The notes under the pieces were generated by a model. It saw only the letters and a list, made by a program, of their open reading frames with translations, was not told the origin of the DNA and did not search any database. The position numbers and the translations under genes are program-made. Positions 47,244 through 55,390 of a DNA stretch of 64,000 nt are shown piece after piece. This DNA comes from Methylomicrobium sp. Lineage in GTDB: Bacteria; Pseudomonadota; Gammaproteobacteria; Methylococcales; Methylomonadaceae. Location of the stretch: positions 1-64,000 of the forward strand of contig JAGXSU010000025.1 of assembly GCA_018333785.1 (NCBI GenBank). Direction: 5' to 3'. Each line of letters begins with the position of its first letter. Positions within the stretch are counted from its first letter, which is position 1.

Positions 47244-48760
47244 CGTCCCATGTACATAGCCAAATCAAAATTTAATTGAAGGATTTTCTGCGCTCTTGTT
47301 GCTGCGACATACAGTATGTTCAGATCCTCTTCAATAGGTCGTAATAATTCGTATCTTTCCGGTTCGCTAATTTTCGATAAATCCGGTATTTCGCAAAGCT
47401 CAATAAAGTCATCGTCTAGCTGTATATTTGCCCATTCCAGGCCTTTCGCTTTGTGCGCTGTTGACATGACAATGGCGGCATATTCCATGGACACAGCGGC
47501 GCCTACTTTCCGTTCGATTTTGTCGATGATGTCCGGGATGCTATCTCCGTATTCTTCAGTTATCCGGCAACGCGGCTTTATCTCCGCATCTTCAACTTCT
47601 TCCGCATAAAGCTTCAGTTCTGCAGAATCATTAAAGGAGCGAATAAACGGGTCCCTAATCAAATTGAATTGACGCTTCCATAAATAGTAGATGTCCAGGA
47701 TCTGATCAAAGCGATATCCTTCACTTCCTCCCACATGCCACCAGCTGCTGCCACTATTAATAGCGCGTGCAGTTTGCGAGAAGACGCCGGCATTTGATCG
47801 ACTGATAATCGTTTTTGGCTCGCTTTCATTTATTTTTCCGAGTCTGTCATCACCTGATAAACCTTGGACTCTGATTGATTCTCCTTTCATAGCCAGGATC
47901 TTGTTGGCAACATGTGCAATGTTTTTGCCGAACCGGAAAGAACCCGTCAGATATCGATCGACGCCGCCTTGCTTAATCGCAAATCCAAGTGCATTACGAG
48001 CGCCCCGCCACCCATAGATAGCTTGGTGTGAGTCGCCAACGAATACCTTTTGCGCCGTTTGCTTGAATATGATCGACATGCTGACCGGGTTCATGTCTTG
48101 GCTTTCATCGACCAATAAATAGTCATATTCAGAAAGAACGGGGTCTGATAACTGAAAGAGTTTCAGATAGCCATCGTGCAACATCCCAACATCACGATCA
48201 TTTACATCGATCATTTTTGACCATAGTCTTTTGGCCTGGATCATGATCAATTGCTTGGTGGCGTTATCATCGATGCTGACGATCTCATTAAACACTTTGC
48301 TCAAGCGACTGTAATTCTCGTGTACGTGTTTCGCTTGGATTTCCCTGTCTGGGCTGTAGAGATACTTAATCAGAGTGTCGAATACCACGCTGGCAATAAC
48401 CATGTCATCGTTATGACTTCCGTTGTAACCTATCTCTCGATCCAGTTCCTCTCGAAGCCGTAATGCTTTCTCTACTTCGTGGGGTTTTAGCCCTCTAATC
48501 AATTTGTGTTTGTAACGTATCCCGGTATGACGGTAGGCCAGAGAATGAGATGTCATAGGCTTAACCCGAGTGCCTTTGAACTTTTGCTCGGCTTCGATTT
48601 GCACCGATTTATTGAGAACCAGGTAAAGCATTCTTTTGTGCCTTCTGGTTTTGGCAAATTCAACAAGAGTGGAAGTCTTACCGGCTCCCGCAAAAGCTCT
48701 TACGACCAGAATAGGGGATTCTGTTTCAACGATGGTTTTTTGTTCTTGCGTCAACTGCAT
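47240..48760 (-). CDS. UvrD/Rep-type superfamily 1 helicase
   Basis: A 506-residue ATP-dependent DNA helicase. Motif I is VVRAFAGAGKTSTLVEFA at about 20-37, motif II YLLVDESQDMNPV, motif III GDSHQAIYGWRGA, and the C-terminal motifs V/VI STAHKAKGLEWANI and LYVAATRAQKIL. It resembles F-box-helicase-like short SF1 proteins more than full-length UvrD. First gene of the helicase-kfrA-integrase operon. Likely plasmid replication, repair or transfer. Confidence 0.88.
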   Translation of the reverse strand: MQLTQEQKTIVETESPILVVRAFAGAGKTSTLVEFAKTRRHKRMLYLVLNKSVQIEAEQKFKGTRVKPMTSHSLAYRHTGIRYKHKLIRGLKPHEVEKALRLREELDREIGYNGSHNDDMVIASVVFDTLIKYLYSPDREIQAKHVHENYSRLSKVFNEIVSIDDNATKQLIMIQAKRLWSKMIDVNDRDVGMLHDGYLKLFQLSDPVLSEYDYLLVDESQDMNPVSMSIIFKQTAQKVFVGDSHQAIYGWRGARNALGFAIKQGGVDRYLTGSFRFGKNIAHVANKILAMKGESIRVQGLSGDDRLGKINESEPKTIISRSNAGVFSQTARAINSGSSWWHVGGSEGYRFDQILDIYYLWKRQFNLIRDPFIRSFNDSAELKLYAEEVEDAEIKPRCRITEEYGDSIPDIIDKIERKVGAAVSMEYAAIVMSTAHKAKGLEWANIQLDDDFIELCEIPDLSKISEPERYELLRPIEEDLNILYVAATRAQKILQLNFDLAMYMGR

Positions 48761-48830
48761 GATTTCCTCATTTAAAAATACTTTTCCAAGAAAATCTCAT
48801 GCTTTAAACAAAACGCAAGTTGCTTTTTCA

Positions 48831-49181
48831 TTAAAGTCCACCGCCAGCGATCCCAAATAATAGTTGGCTGCCTTTTCCTTTCTTTAGCTCATTATTTTGT
48901 TTCACGTTCTCCTTTCTTACTTCGTCTCTCTCTGCCGCGCTTGGTAAATTTACCGATAATGATTCCGCTCGAATGTTTTCCGGTTTATCAACAACATTAT
49001 TATCTTCAGGCTTTTTTTCGGTATGCGAACTATTGGCAAATGTTTTTTCGCTGAGCAATCCTTGTGTAGCTAATTCTCGAAGAAAGGTCGCTCTACGTCT
49101 GCTTGGTTTATTGACTAAATATCGATAAAGATCAGAATCGGCGCTTTTATCGATTACAATCTTGACTGTGATTTTTTCCAT
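48831..49181 (-). CDS. ParR-like adaptor of the actin-type partition system
   Basis: A 116-residue basic protein. Its N-terminus (EKITVKIVIDKSADSDLYRY; PSRRRATFLRELATQG) has the strand followed by two helices expected of a ribbon-helix-helix DNA-binding domain, as in ParR; the C-terminal half is polar and disordered. The assignment rests on its place 2 bp after the ParM gene and on this fold pattern. No direct sequence signature proves it. Confidence 0.6.
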   Translation of the reverse strand: MEKITVKIVIDKSADSDLYRYLVNKPSRRRATFLRELATQGLLSEKTFANSSHTEKKPEDNNVVDKPENIRAESLSVNLPSAAERDEVRKENVKQNNELKKGKGSQLLFGIAGGGL

Positions 49182-49183
49182 GA

Positions 49184-50182
49184 TTACGCCCCAATACTAG
49201 CTGCACGCTGTTTGCCGGCCAAATAGAAACCTTTGACGTTCGAATATATACTGCTATCAGGTACAATAATCTCTCTACCAAGAACCTTTTCAAAAATCCC
49301 TTGATAGCATTTTGCACCGCCGCCAACTAATAAAATCACATCGATGTCATCTAATGACCCAACGCTTCTAACGACCGATTGAATTGCTGTTGTGATGTGA
49401 TCTTCCATTTTTGGAATCAAATGTGAGAAGTCATATTCAACACCTTGGATTCTGGTTTTGAATCCCTTTTGAATTCCGGCATCTACCATGCCAATATTTG
49501 AAAATGAATCTTTCCGATCAACTGCTATAAGCTGTGTTAGTTTCTCCAGTATTAGGGACATTCCACCTGGTGTGCTGCTGCTTCGCTCTTCATTCATTTT
49601 CAAACCACGGCAAGTTAACCAGTCCAATGTGTAATAGCCCACATCAAGCGTCAGCGACATAATTTCGTCGAGATTTCTATCGTCGTTATTATTCATAAAG
49701 AAATCGATAAACCCACCGACAGGCTGAGGTATTACCCAAACGTCTTTTACCGTTACGCTTTTTCCGTTTTGATATTTATGGTTTCCCATTAATAACTCAC
49801 GCATTCTTGCTTTGTCTTGTGCATAGTTATTGACGGGTAATCCAGATACCAGTAAATCAATATTTTCCTCGTTCATATAAGCCAACGCCCCTCTATACAG
49901 GGCAAGATATTGCGGCGTATCGATATAATTAGTTTGCAGGTGTGCAATTCGGTCGTCTCTGGCCGATAACGTGTCAATACTATCTTTACCTACCATGTAA
50001 ATACTTTCCCCACTTTCGACTTCGATTAAATCCCTTTTTGTCATTACGCTCGCGCCCCGATCGATACCGGTATGAGCCTTTGCTATAGAAGGAAAATGGC
50101 TACACAGCATCTCTTCGTTATCTGTCTCACCGTGGCAAATCTTCACGTTGCCATAACCCACATCGACCGCCTTAACCTTCAT
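49184..50182 (-). CDS. parM: ParM/StbA-like actin-type partition ATPase
   Basis: Filament-forming ATPase of a type II partition system. 332 residues. Phosphate 1 VDVGYGNVKI begins at residue 6, phosphate 2 LTLDVGYYTLDWL and the adenosine motif ILLVGGGAKCYQGIF are all visible. Followed by a ParR-like gene and preceded by a degenerate repeat array at 50224-50456. ParM homologues also occur in PRTRC cassettes (protein D), and a ThiF-type PRTRC gene lies at 61937-62686, so that alternative origin exists. Confidence 0.88.
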   Translation of the reverse strand: MKVKAVDVGYGNVKICHGETDNEEMLCSHFPSIAKAHTGIDRGASVMTKRDLIEVESGESIYMVGKDSIDTLSARDDRIAHLQTNYIDTPQYLALYRGALAYMNEENIDLLVSGLPVNNYAQDKARMRELLMGNHKYQNGKSVTVKDVWVIPQPVGGFIDFFMNNNDDRNLDEIMSLTLDVGYYTLDWLTCRGLKMNEERSSSTPGGMSLILEKLTQLIAVDRKDSFSNIGMVDAGIQKGFKTRIQGVEYDFSHLIPKMEDHITTAIQSVVRSVGSLDDIDVILLVGGGAKCYQGIFEKVLGREIIVPDSSIYSNVKGFYLAGKQRAASIGA

Positions 50183-50223
50183 TTTGTATACCTCTGTTGA
50201 TTTCTACTGTTCATTAATCGCAT

Positions 50224-50456
50224 TTAAGTGACTTGATGGCCTTTCGAATGCCGATGGGTACCATTAGGTCCCTTTAGGTGCTATAGCCTGCACGGTCTCC
50301 AGGTGCTTTCAGGTTGATTGGCAGGCCTTTACGTCTCGCCAAGTGCCTTTTGGTGCTCTCGCGGTCCGTGTGATTCGTAAGTCAAAAAGTCCTTGACGCC
50401 CCCTTGATGAACTCAAAAGCCTACCAAGTCATTTGAAAGCCCTTCAAGTCACTTGA
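50224..50456. repeat. Degenerate repeat array, candidate parC centromere
   Basis: Upstream of parM, where parC lies in R1-type systems. Elements include TTAAGTGACTTGA (50224-50236), TTAGGTCCCTTTAGGTGC (50264-50281), CCAGGTGCTTTCAGG (50299-50313), CCAAGTGCCTTTTGGTGC (50339-50356), AAAAGTCCTTGA (50385-50396), CCAAGTCATTTGA (50424-50436) and the palindrome TCAAGTCACTTGA (50444-50456). The last two are spaced 20 bp. Consensus is loose, so this is a candidate only. Confidence 0.55.
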
Positions 50457-51480
50457 GAGAACTTTGCCAGAAGCAGAGGCGCTGCATCGGATCGAAAGAG
50501 ATCGAAAAAGAGCGTCTTTTGATTTTGGATAGTGAGGGGCGTTGACAATGGATTGAATGCCAGTGCAGAATGAAGATTCGTTGATGGGTTTACTGCAACA
50601 GGACGCACTAACCCGACAAGAACTGCGACGATCGCAGTATAAAAAGCTTCGAGATCACCCGGACAGCTACGGCGGCAAGGAAGTCACCGGGACTACGGTT
50701 TCAGCACAGGCTGAGCTAACTCTCCATTTTCTGGGAAACTAATCCAGAAAATCATCGCACCCAAGTTGTGCCCTTTGTCCGCCGCTGGGCGGTCAATCAT
50801 CCGGCAAAAATGCCTTTTTCTGTAATACAGGACCCGCAAATGATCGATCCGTAAGACGGCGATTTCACGGGCATTTCCCTCTGGTTCCGGGTTGACGAGA
50901 TCAAGACGTACTCGCAGACGTAACCACTAAAACCATCTAAAGCCGGTCAAAATTTTTTTTACCCCCGGTCTTTTTTTTAAAACATAGACACTTTAGTCTT
51001 AGTCAAAACCGCGCCTGAGTTTCTTTCAAGAACAATGGCTTATACACTCCAACACTTCCAATTCTCAATAGGAAAAGTTGGGGTTGCTTTCAAAATTCAC
51101 GTTGAAATCGTTCAGAACCAGGCAGCGCCTGTCCATAGAAAGTGTATGGCCAGCCCGAATGACACCCACCTGCTAGGCGTTTTTTCATCAAATATTTCGC
51201 CACGCGCGGCGGAGAAGAAGTAGCGCATTGACGTTCGTTTTTTCTACACCCTGCTGGGAGGCCAGTCCCAAGCACCTTATGCTCACCGTCGAGAGAAGTG
51301 TGTCCGTAGAAAAAGAGGCGTTGGGGATTCCTGTTGGAATTCCCACTGGAGCCGGTTATGCCTGCTCTCGACATTAAAGATATTTAGGACGACCCGGCTC
51401 CACCCCAGAGCGGCCAATGGCTGTTCCGGCGTGGGGCTGAATAACAACAATTTGATGTATTGATTTTCCAAGAGGATTCC
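50457..51480. other. Palindrome-rich noncoding region upstream of recombinase trio
   Basis: About 1 kb with no convincing gene. ATTTTCTGG (50726-50734) pairs perfectly with CCAGAAAAT (50744-50752). CCAACACTTCC (51049-51059) nearly pairs with GGAAAAGTTGG (51071-51081). GGGATTCC followed by GGAATTCCC occurs near 51327-51346. Poly-T tracts lie at about 50952-50990. Candidate recombination (attP) or origin sequence for the recombinases that follow. An open frame at 50557-50742 lacks ribosome-site support. Confidence 0.4.
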
Positions 51481-51612
51481 ATGACCGAACATCTGACACC
51501 GTATAGTCTAAAAGACGCTCTTAATTCTCGTTGCCTTTGTAGTAAATGGAGGAACAGCAAAAGGCAGATCATGGCGTCTTTTGTTGATGAACATGGCCTT
51601 GTGAAGCCATAA
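51481..51612 (+). CDS. Small ORF leading the recombinase operon
   Basis: A 43-codon frame (MTEHLTPYSLKDALNSRCLC onward, ending HGLVKP) that starts with ATG 6 bp after AGAGGA and stops 1 bp before the ATG of the degenerate recombinase. The close stop-start junction suggests coupled translation. Two adjacent cysteines and a basic middle; no family recognised. Confidence 0.5.
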   Translation: MTEHLTPYSLKDALNSRCLCSKWRNSKRQIMASFVDEHGLVKP

Positions 51613-51613
51613 C

Positions 51614-52561
51614 ATGGACAAAACACTTCTGCGTCATAAAACCCGCCTTCATTCGCTGTTCAAGAACGGCGAAACTGAAATCACGCGTGGCTGTTCAGAA
51701 GATACCAAAGCACAAAAACGGCTTATTAACCAATGGCTGAATTTTTGTACTTGGTCGATAACCAAGGACGGTAACCAGCTCGAAGATATCAAGTTAGTAA
51801 CGCGCGAACATATTATCCGTTACGGACAATATCTGAAATCTGAATTCGACAACGGAAGATTTGCGAGTACCTCCAGTGCAGTGAGTTACATATCGGGCAT
51901 AAATAACGTGATGAAATTGATTCACGATGATTGGAAAAAGGTAAGCCCTATTCAAGATTGCGGTTTGGAGCCTTTTTCTCATATTCCGAACAATAAACCG
52001 GAATTAGACAAAAATGGTTTGCCGGATATTGAAAGCTTGGCAGGCCATTTACTCGATCTCCAAATTTCACTTGGCGTCGTTATTCGAGAAGCCCTGAGCC
52101 TGGATTTAAAAGAAGCGCTTATTGAGGGACGTTCGACAGGATTTGTAACGATAAACAACTTTCAAAATGGTTTAAGGAGAAAAGTTCCTTGTCGCTCATC
52201 TGCCATTAAAGCCATTGGAAAAGGAATTACCGCACGGCGATTACAAAAACTATTGCCGAAAAAATGGGAGTTTGATGATTTTTTAGCGGCTCATAACAAG
52301 CTTGCATCAAGAAAAGGCTATTCCACCAATACCGCCCGAGGCATTTACGTTCGCGACCGGTACCAGGAATTGACCGGTGTGGAACCGCCGATTATTTCTG
52401 GCCTCAACCAAGCTGAACACTGGAAAAAACTCGCTCAGTATTCCAATAAGACATTATCGGAAGCCAAAGGCCTCGACAAAAACATTCGTCATGTCATTGC
52501 CAGAGAAATCGGTGTGCTTGGTATTGAATTTCTCAAAGATTATCTGGATAAAAAACCATGA
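51614..52561 (+). CDS. Degenerate tyrosine recombinase (Integrase_1-type paralogue)
   Basis: A 315-residue paralogue of the next gene, with the same core-binding and catalytic-domain layout (RHKTRLHSLFKN; VSYISGINNVMKLIHDDWKK; LDLQISLGVVIREALSLD). Aligned to the intact protein, the first catalytic arginine is replaced (LGVVIREAL vs LGLRFKES), the histidine of the HxxR box is replaced (NTARGIYVRDRY vs HPERHAFAQKRY), and the last histidine is lost (EIGVLGIEFLKDYL vs ELGHSRVEISNAYL), while the second arginine and terminal tyrosine remain. Probably a non-catalytic DNA-binding subunit. Ends in an ATGA overlap with the active gene. Confidence 0.8.
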   Translation: MDKTLLRHKTRLHSLFKNGETEITRGCSEDTKAQKRLINQWLNFCTWSITKDGNQLEDIKLVTREHIIRYGQYLKSEFDNGRFASTSSAVSYISGINNVMKLIHDDWKKVSPIQDCGLEPFSHIPNNKPELDKNGLPDIESLAGHLLDLQISLGVVIREALSLDLKEALIEGRSTGFVTINNFQNGLRRKVPCRSSAIKAIGKGITARRLQKLLPKKWEFDDFLAAHNKLASRKGYSTNTARGIYVRDRYQELTGVEPPIISGLNQAEHWKKLAQYSNKTLSEAKGLDKNIRHVIAREIGVLGIEFLKDYLDKKP

Positions 52562-53496
52562 GCCGAGACTATGAAATTGGCAGCCGGGACATGTTTACCG
52601 CTGGGAAAATGCTATTGAAAAACCGCTCACCCAACGGCTTTAAAACCAAGGCGGATTACAGTGACCGTTGGCGGTTATTCTGCATGTACGCCGAAGAAAA
52701 TGGGGTTAAAAGAATGGTGGATGTCACGCCGGCATTCGTGATTAGCTATGGCCAGCATCTGCAAAAGCAATTGGAAGCCGGCCTGTATTCCAGCGCATCT
52801 GCGCCAAAGAATTACCTGTCGGCCGTGAATTGCGTCATGCGCCTAGCAACCGGAGGACAATGGAAAACGGTTCGCCCAAGCAAAGATTGTGGCATCGAAC
52901 GCAGAAAATACATTCCCAAGGAATCCAAGGCACTGCCTGAAACCAGGCATCACGAGGTACAGCAAGCGATCGATGACCGACTGTCCCGGATCATGGATCT
53001 GCAACGCACATTGGGTTTGCGTTTCAAAGAAAGCTGCCTTTTCGATGCTAAAACCGCTTTGAAACAACTCGATAAATTTGGCTTCATCACTATTCAGACT
53101 GGTACCAAGGGAGGAAGGCCAAGGCGCTTGCCCAGCGACGACGAAATGCGCAAAGTGATCCAGGTGGCCGCAGAAATCCAAAGCGGAAAATCAATGATTC
53201 CCAAGGAAATGACCTACATCAAATTCCGCCAGGAATGCTACCAGCAGGCAAAGGCGAATGAAATTTCCTTCCATCCGGAACGCCATGCCTTCGCGCAAAA
53301 GCGTTACCGCGAGTTGGTCAATGCGCCGTGTCCACTTGAGGCTGGATGGGAGCACAAAGGCCGGATAGAAAAACTGGCCGAATACCTGTCAACTTCCGTA
53401 GAAGAAGCCAAGGACATTGACCGCAGAGCACGCCTCAAAATCTCAATGGAATTAGGTCATTCTCGCGTGGAGATCAGCAATGCGTACCTGGGCTAA
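52558..53496 (+). CDS. Tyrosine recombinase (Phage_int_SAM_2/Integrase_1 type)
   Basis: A 312-residue site-specific recombinase. N-terminal core-binding domain (KADYSDRWRLFCMYAEEN; APKNYLSAVNCVMRLATGG) and catalytic domain with arginine in RTLGLRFKESCLFD, lysine in TGTKGGRPRRLP, H-x-x-R HPERHAFAQKRYREL, histidine in ELGHSRVEISNAYLG and tyrosine in the same motif. Overlaps the upstream paralogue by 4 bp and the downstream gene by 17 bp, so three proteins should be made together. Confidence 0.9.
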   Translation: MSRDYEIGSRDMFTAGKMLLKNRSPNGFKTKADYSDRWRLFCMYAEENGVKRMVDVTPAFVISYGQHLQKQLEAGLYSSASAPKNYLSAVNCVMRLATGGQWKTVRPSKDCGIERRKYIPKESKALPETRHHEVQQAIDDRLSRIMDLQRTLGLRFKESCLFDAKTALKQLDKFGFITIQTGTKGGRPRRLPSDDEMRKVIQVAAEIQSGKSMIPKEMTYIKFRQECYQQAKANEISFHPERHAFAQKRYRELVNAPCPLEAGWEHKGRIEKLAEYLSTSVEEAKDIDRRARLKISMELGHSRVEISNAYLG

Positions 53497-54022
53497 GAAA
53501 CTCGAATCCTACACCCATGACTACGTGCGCCGGGGTGGAAAACAAAACCGCCGCAAGCAGGTATCCTTGATCGTGAATTTCCTGGAATTTACCGACGCCC
53601 AGGAAGGATTGACCTCGCTGCACCGCTTGGGCAAACGGCATGTCATCAACTTCTGGAAAACTCATCGAGATATGCCGGAGAAATCGGCTTACGATTACTG
53701 GTTAGGGTTGTGTCAGCTCTGGAGTTGGCTTGGTAAACCAGAGAAACCTCCACGGCCGCATAAGATGGACGCATATTCTGATGATCCGGAAGCTAATGAA
53801 GATCAACCTAATGTTGTTTTATGCTTTACCGAATTTTCCGCTGCCATCAAGACAGCCCGTGAGACGAAAGGTATGCCGATCCTCAAGCTTGCAAACTTGT
53901 CGGGTTGCGATTCCACGATCCTCAATGAAATCGAAGCCGGTCAATATGGCGCTGCCACCATTTCAGACATCCAGAATCTATTGAAGATTTTAAGCGTCAA
54001 TCTGACCCTGGCAAGGACATAA
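53480..54022 (+). CDS. Core-binding-like domain fused to XRE helix-turn-helix
   Basis: A 180-residue protein. The first half (WAKKLESYTHDYVRRGGKQN through LGLCQLWSWLG) resembles the SAM-like core-binding domain of the two preceding recombinases. The second half contains an XRE-type helix-turn-helix (ARETKGMPILKLANLSGCDS; TILNEIEAGQYGAATISDIQ). No catalytic recombinase motif is present. It likely acts as an accessory DNA-binding or directionality factor; this is inference. TGGAG precedes the start. Confidence 0.7.
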   Translation: MRTWAKKLESYTHDYVRRGGKQNRRKQVSLIVNFLEFTDAQEGLTSLHRLGKRHVINFWKTHRDMPEKSAYDYWLGLCQLWSWLGKPEKPPRPHKMDAYSDDPEANEDQPNVVLCFTEFSAAIKTARETKGMPILKLANLSGCDSTILNEIEAGQYGAATISDIQNLLKILSVNLTLART

Positions 54023-54048
54023 GCTTCTGAAGACTTAGCGCCGTGCCT

Positions 54049-54092
54049 TTTCGTTTATTTCATTTGTTTCGTTTATTTCGTTTGTGTATAAT
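54049..54092 (+). promoter_or_regulatory. Promoter with tandem 18-bp repeats
   Basis: Two head-to-tail copies of TTTCGTTTATTTCRTTTG (54049-54066 and 54067-54084, one mismatch). They overlap a -35-like TTGTTT at 54064-54069 and end next to TATAAT at 54087-54092 (17-bp spacing). Drives the toxin-antitoxin pair. The repeats are good candidates for repressor binding. Confidence 0.65.
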
Positions 54093-54237
54093 GTGCCTGT
54101 GACTTTTTTACAAACGAACTATTGAAATTTAAGCTAATTGCCAATCACTAAAATCATACACAACGAAAAGAAACTGAAAAAATTACGACATCTAACTAAA
54201 TACTGATAAGCACAAACTGACAATACTAGAGAAAACA

Positions 54238-54696
54238 ATGAACACTAAAGAAAGTCCAGGTCTTCCAACGGAAGCCGAGGTTTCGTTAGCAAAGGAAAGC
54301 AGCCGGTTGCTCTCCTTGTACTTGAGCACCAAAGAAGAATCACAATCGATCAGAGTCATTGATCAAGCAGGTGAACATGAAGCGGTCAGAATTCCCACCG
54401 CCGCATTTCGCTTGTTGATCGATGTGTTGTCCGAAATGGCTCAAGGTAATGCAGTCAGTATGATTCCTGTGCATGCGGAACTCACAACACAAGAGGCGGC
54501 TGACATGCTCAATATTTCCCGTCCGCATCTGATCAAATTGCTCGACAGCGGCGTGATTCCTTTTCACAAAGTAGGCACCCATCGTCGTGTGCGTTATCTC
54601 CATTTGGTAGATTACAAAGCGAAGGTCGATTCGGAACGATTAGCAGCGTTGGAAGAACTGTCAGCCCAGGCACAAGAACTAAATATGGGCTATTAA
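54238..54696 (+). CDS. Excisionase-type HTH antitoxin
   Basis: A 152-residue protein with an excisionase-like helix-turn-helix in the C-terminal half (ELTTQEAADMLNISRPHLIK; GVIPFHKVGTHRRVRYLHL). This type of protein lies directly before PIN toxins in many type II toxin-antitoxin pairs. The long N-terminal region (about 80 residues) may neutralise the toxin. Four bases separate it from the toxin gene; the promoter with tandem repeats lies about 145 bp upstream, probably for autoregulation. Confidence 0.8.
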   Translation: MNTKESPGLPTEAEVSLAKESSRLLSLYLSTKEESQSIRVIDQAGEHEAVRIPTAAFRLLIDVLSEMAQGNAVSMIPVHAELTTQEAADMLNISRPHLIKLLDSGVIPFHKVGTHRRVRYLHLVDYKAKVDSERLAALEELSAQAQELNMGY

Positions 54697-54699
54697 TTA

Positions 54700-55269
54700 A
54701 TGACAAGCTTTTCCGTAGTCTACGACGCATGTGTGTTGTATCCGGCACCCTTGCGCGATTTACTGATGCACCTTTCTCTGACCGATCTATACCGAGCAAA
54801 ATGGACGGCGGAAATCCACGAAGAATGGATACGAAACGTCTTGACCGTTCGTCAGGATTTGACACGCGAGCAACTTGAACGAACACGAAAACTGATGGAT
54901 ACCAGTGCCCGTGATTGTCTGGTAACCGGCTACGAATTTCTGATCCCAACTCTGACCTTGCCAGACCAAAATGATCGGCATGTGCTCGCTGCTGCAATAC
55001 GCAGTCAGTCGAGTGTTATTTTAACTTTCAACCTGAAGGATTTTCCGGAAACGGAACTCGAAAAATACGATGTTGAGGCGCAACATCCGGATGAATTCAT
55101 TTCAGATCTGATCGACTTGAATGCGGCTAGGGTATTGGCGGCTATTGCCAAACACAGACAATCCCTAAAACACCCACCAAAAACGAGCAAAGAATATTTG
55201 GATACCCTGTTGCAACAAGGGCTGCCCGAAACTGTTAGCCAGTTACGGCAATGGGAATTATCTTTTTAA
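54700..55269 (+). CDS. PIN-domain RNase toxin
   Basis: A 189-residue protein with the PIN-fold acid residues: VVYDACVLYPAPLRDLLM (D9) at the N-terminus and TLPDQNDRHVLAAAI in the middle, and a NLKDFP-type motif later. This matches PIN_3-family toxins paired with HTH antitoxins. Predicted to cleave RNA when the antitoxin is lost. The long C-terminal extension (about residues 150-189) is typical of this subgroup. Confidence 0.85.
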   Translation: MTSFSVVYDACVLYPAPLRDLLMHLSLTDLYRAKWTAEIHEEWIRNVLTVRQDLTREQLERTRKLMDTSARDCLVTGYEFLIPTLTLPDQNDRHVLAAAIRSQSSVILTFNLKDFPETELEKYDVEAQHPDEFISDLIDLNAARVLAAIAKHRQSLKHPPKTSKEYLDTLLQQGLPETVSQLRQWELSF

Positions 55270-55345
55270 GCTCCAGCAAATGCTCCACAAAGTCAGCAGA
55301 GATTTTTCAGGATGAGTAGCTATTAAATCAAAGATTTCATTTACA

Positions 55346-55368
55346 CACGGGCGGCATTGCCACCCGTG
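55346..55368. terminator. Stem-loop terminator after the toxin gene
   Basis: CACGGG (55346-55351) pairs with CCCGTG (55363-55368), with GGC-ATT-GCC at the centre and one unpaired base on each side, followed by CTTTAATAA. It lies between convergent genes and could act bidirectionally. Confidence 0.65.
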
Positions 55369-55390
55369 CTTTAATAAATGAACGTTTCAA

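Noticed and set aside
50224-50456. CRISPR array
   Set aside because: Repeats are short, degenerate and irregularly spaced, with no cas genes nearby; a partition centromere fits better.
50557-50742. 61-codon frame on the + strand in the noncoding region
   Set aside because: No ribosome site, no recognisable product, and it overlaps the palindrome at 50726-50752; a chance frame is more likely.
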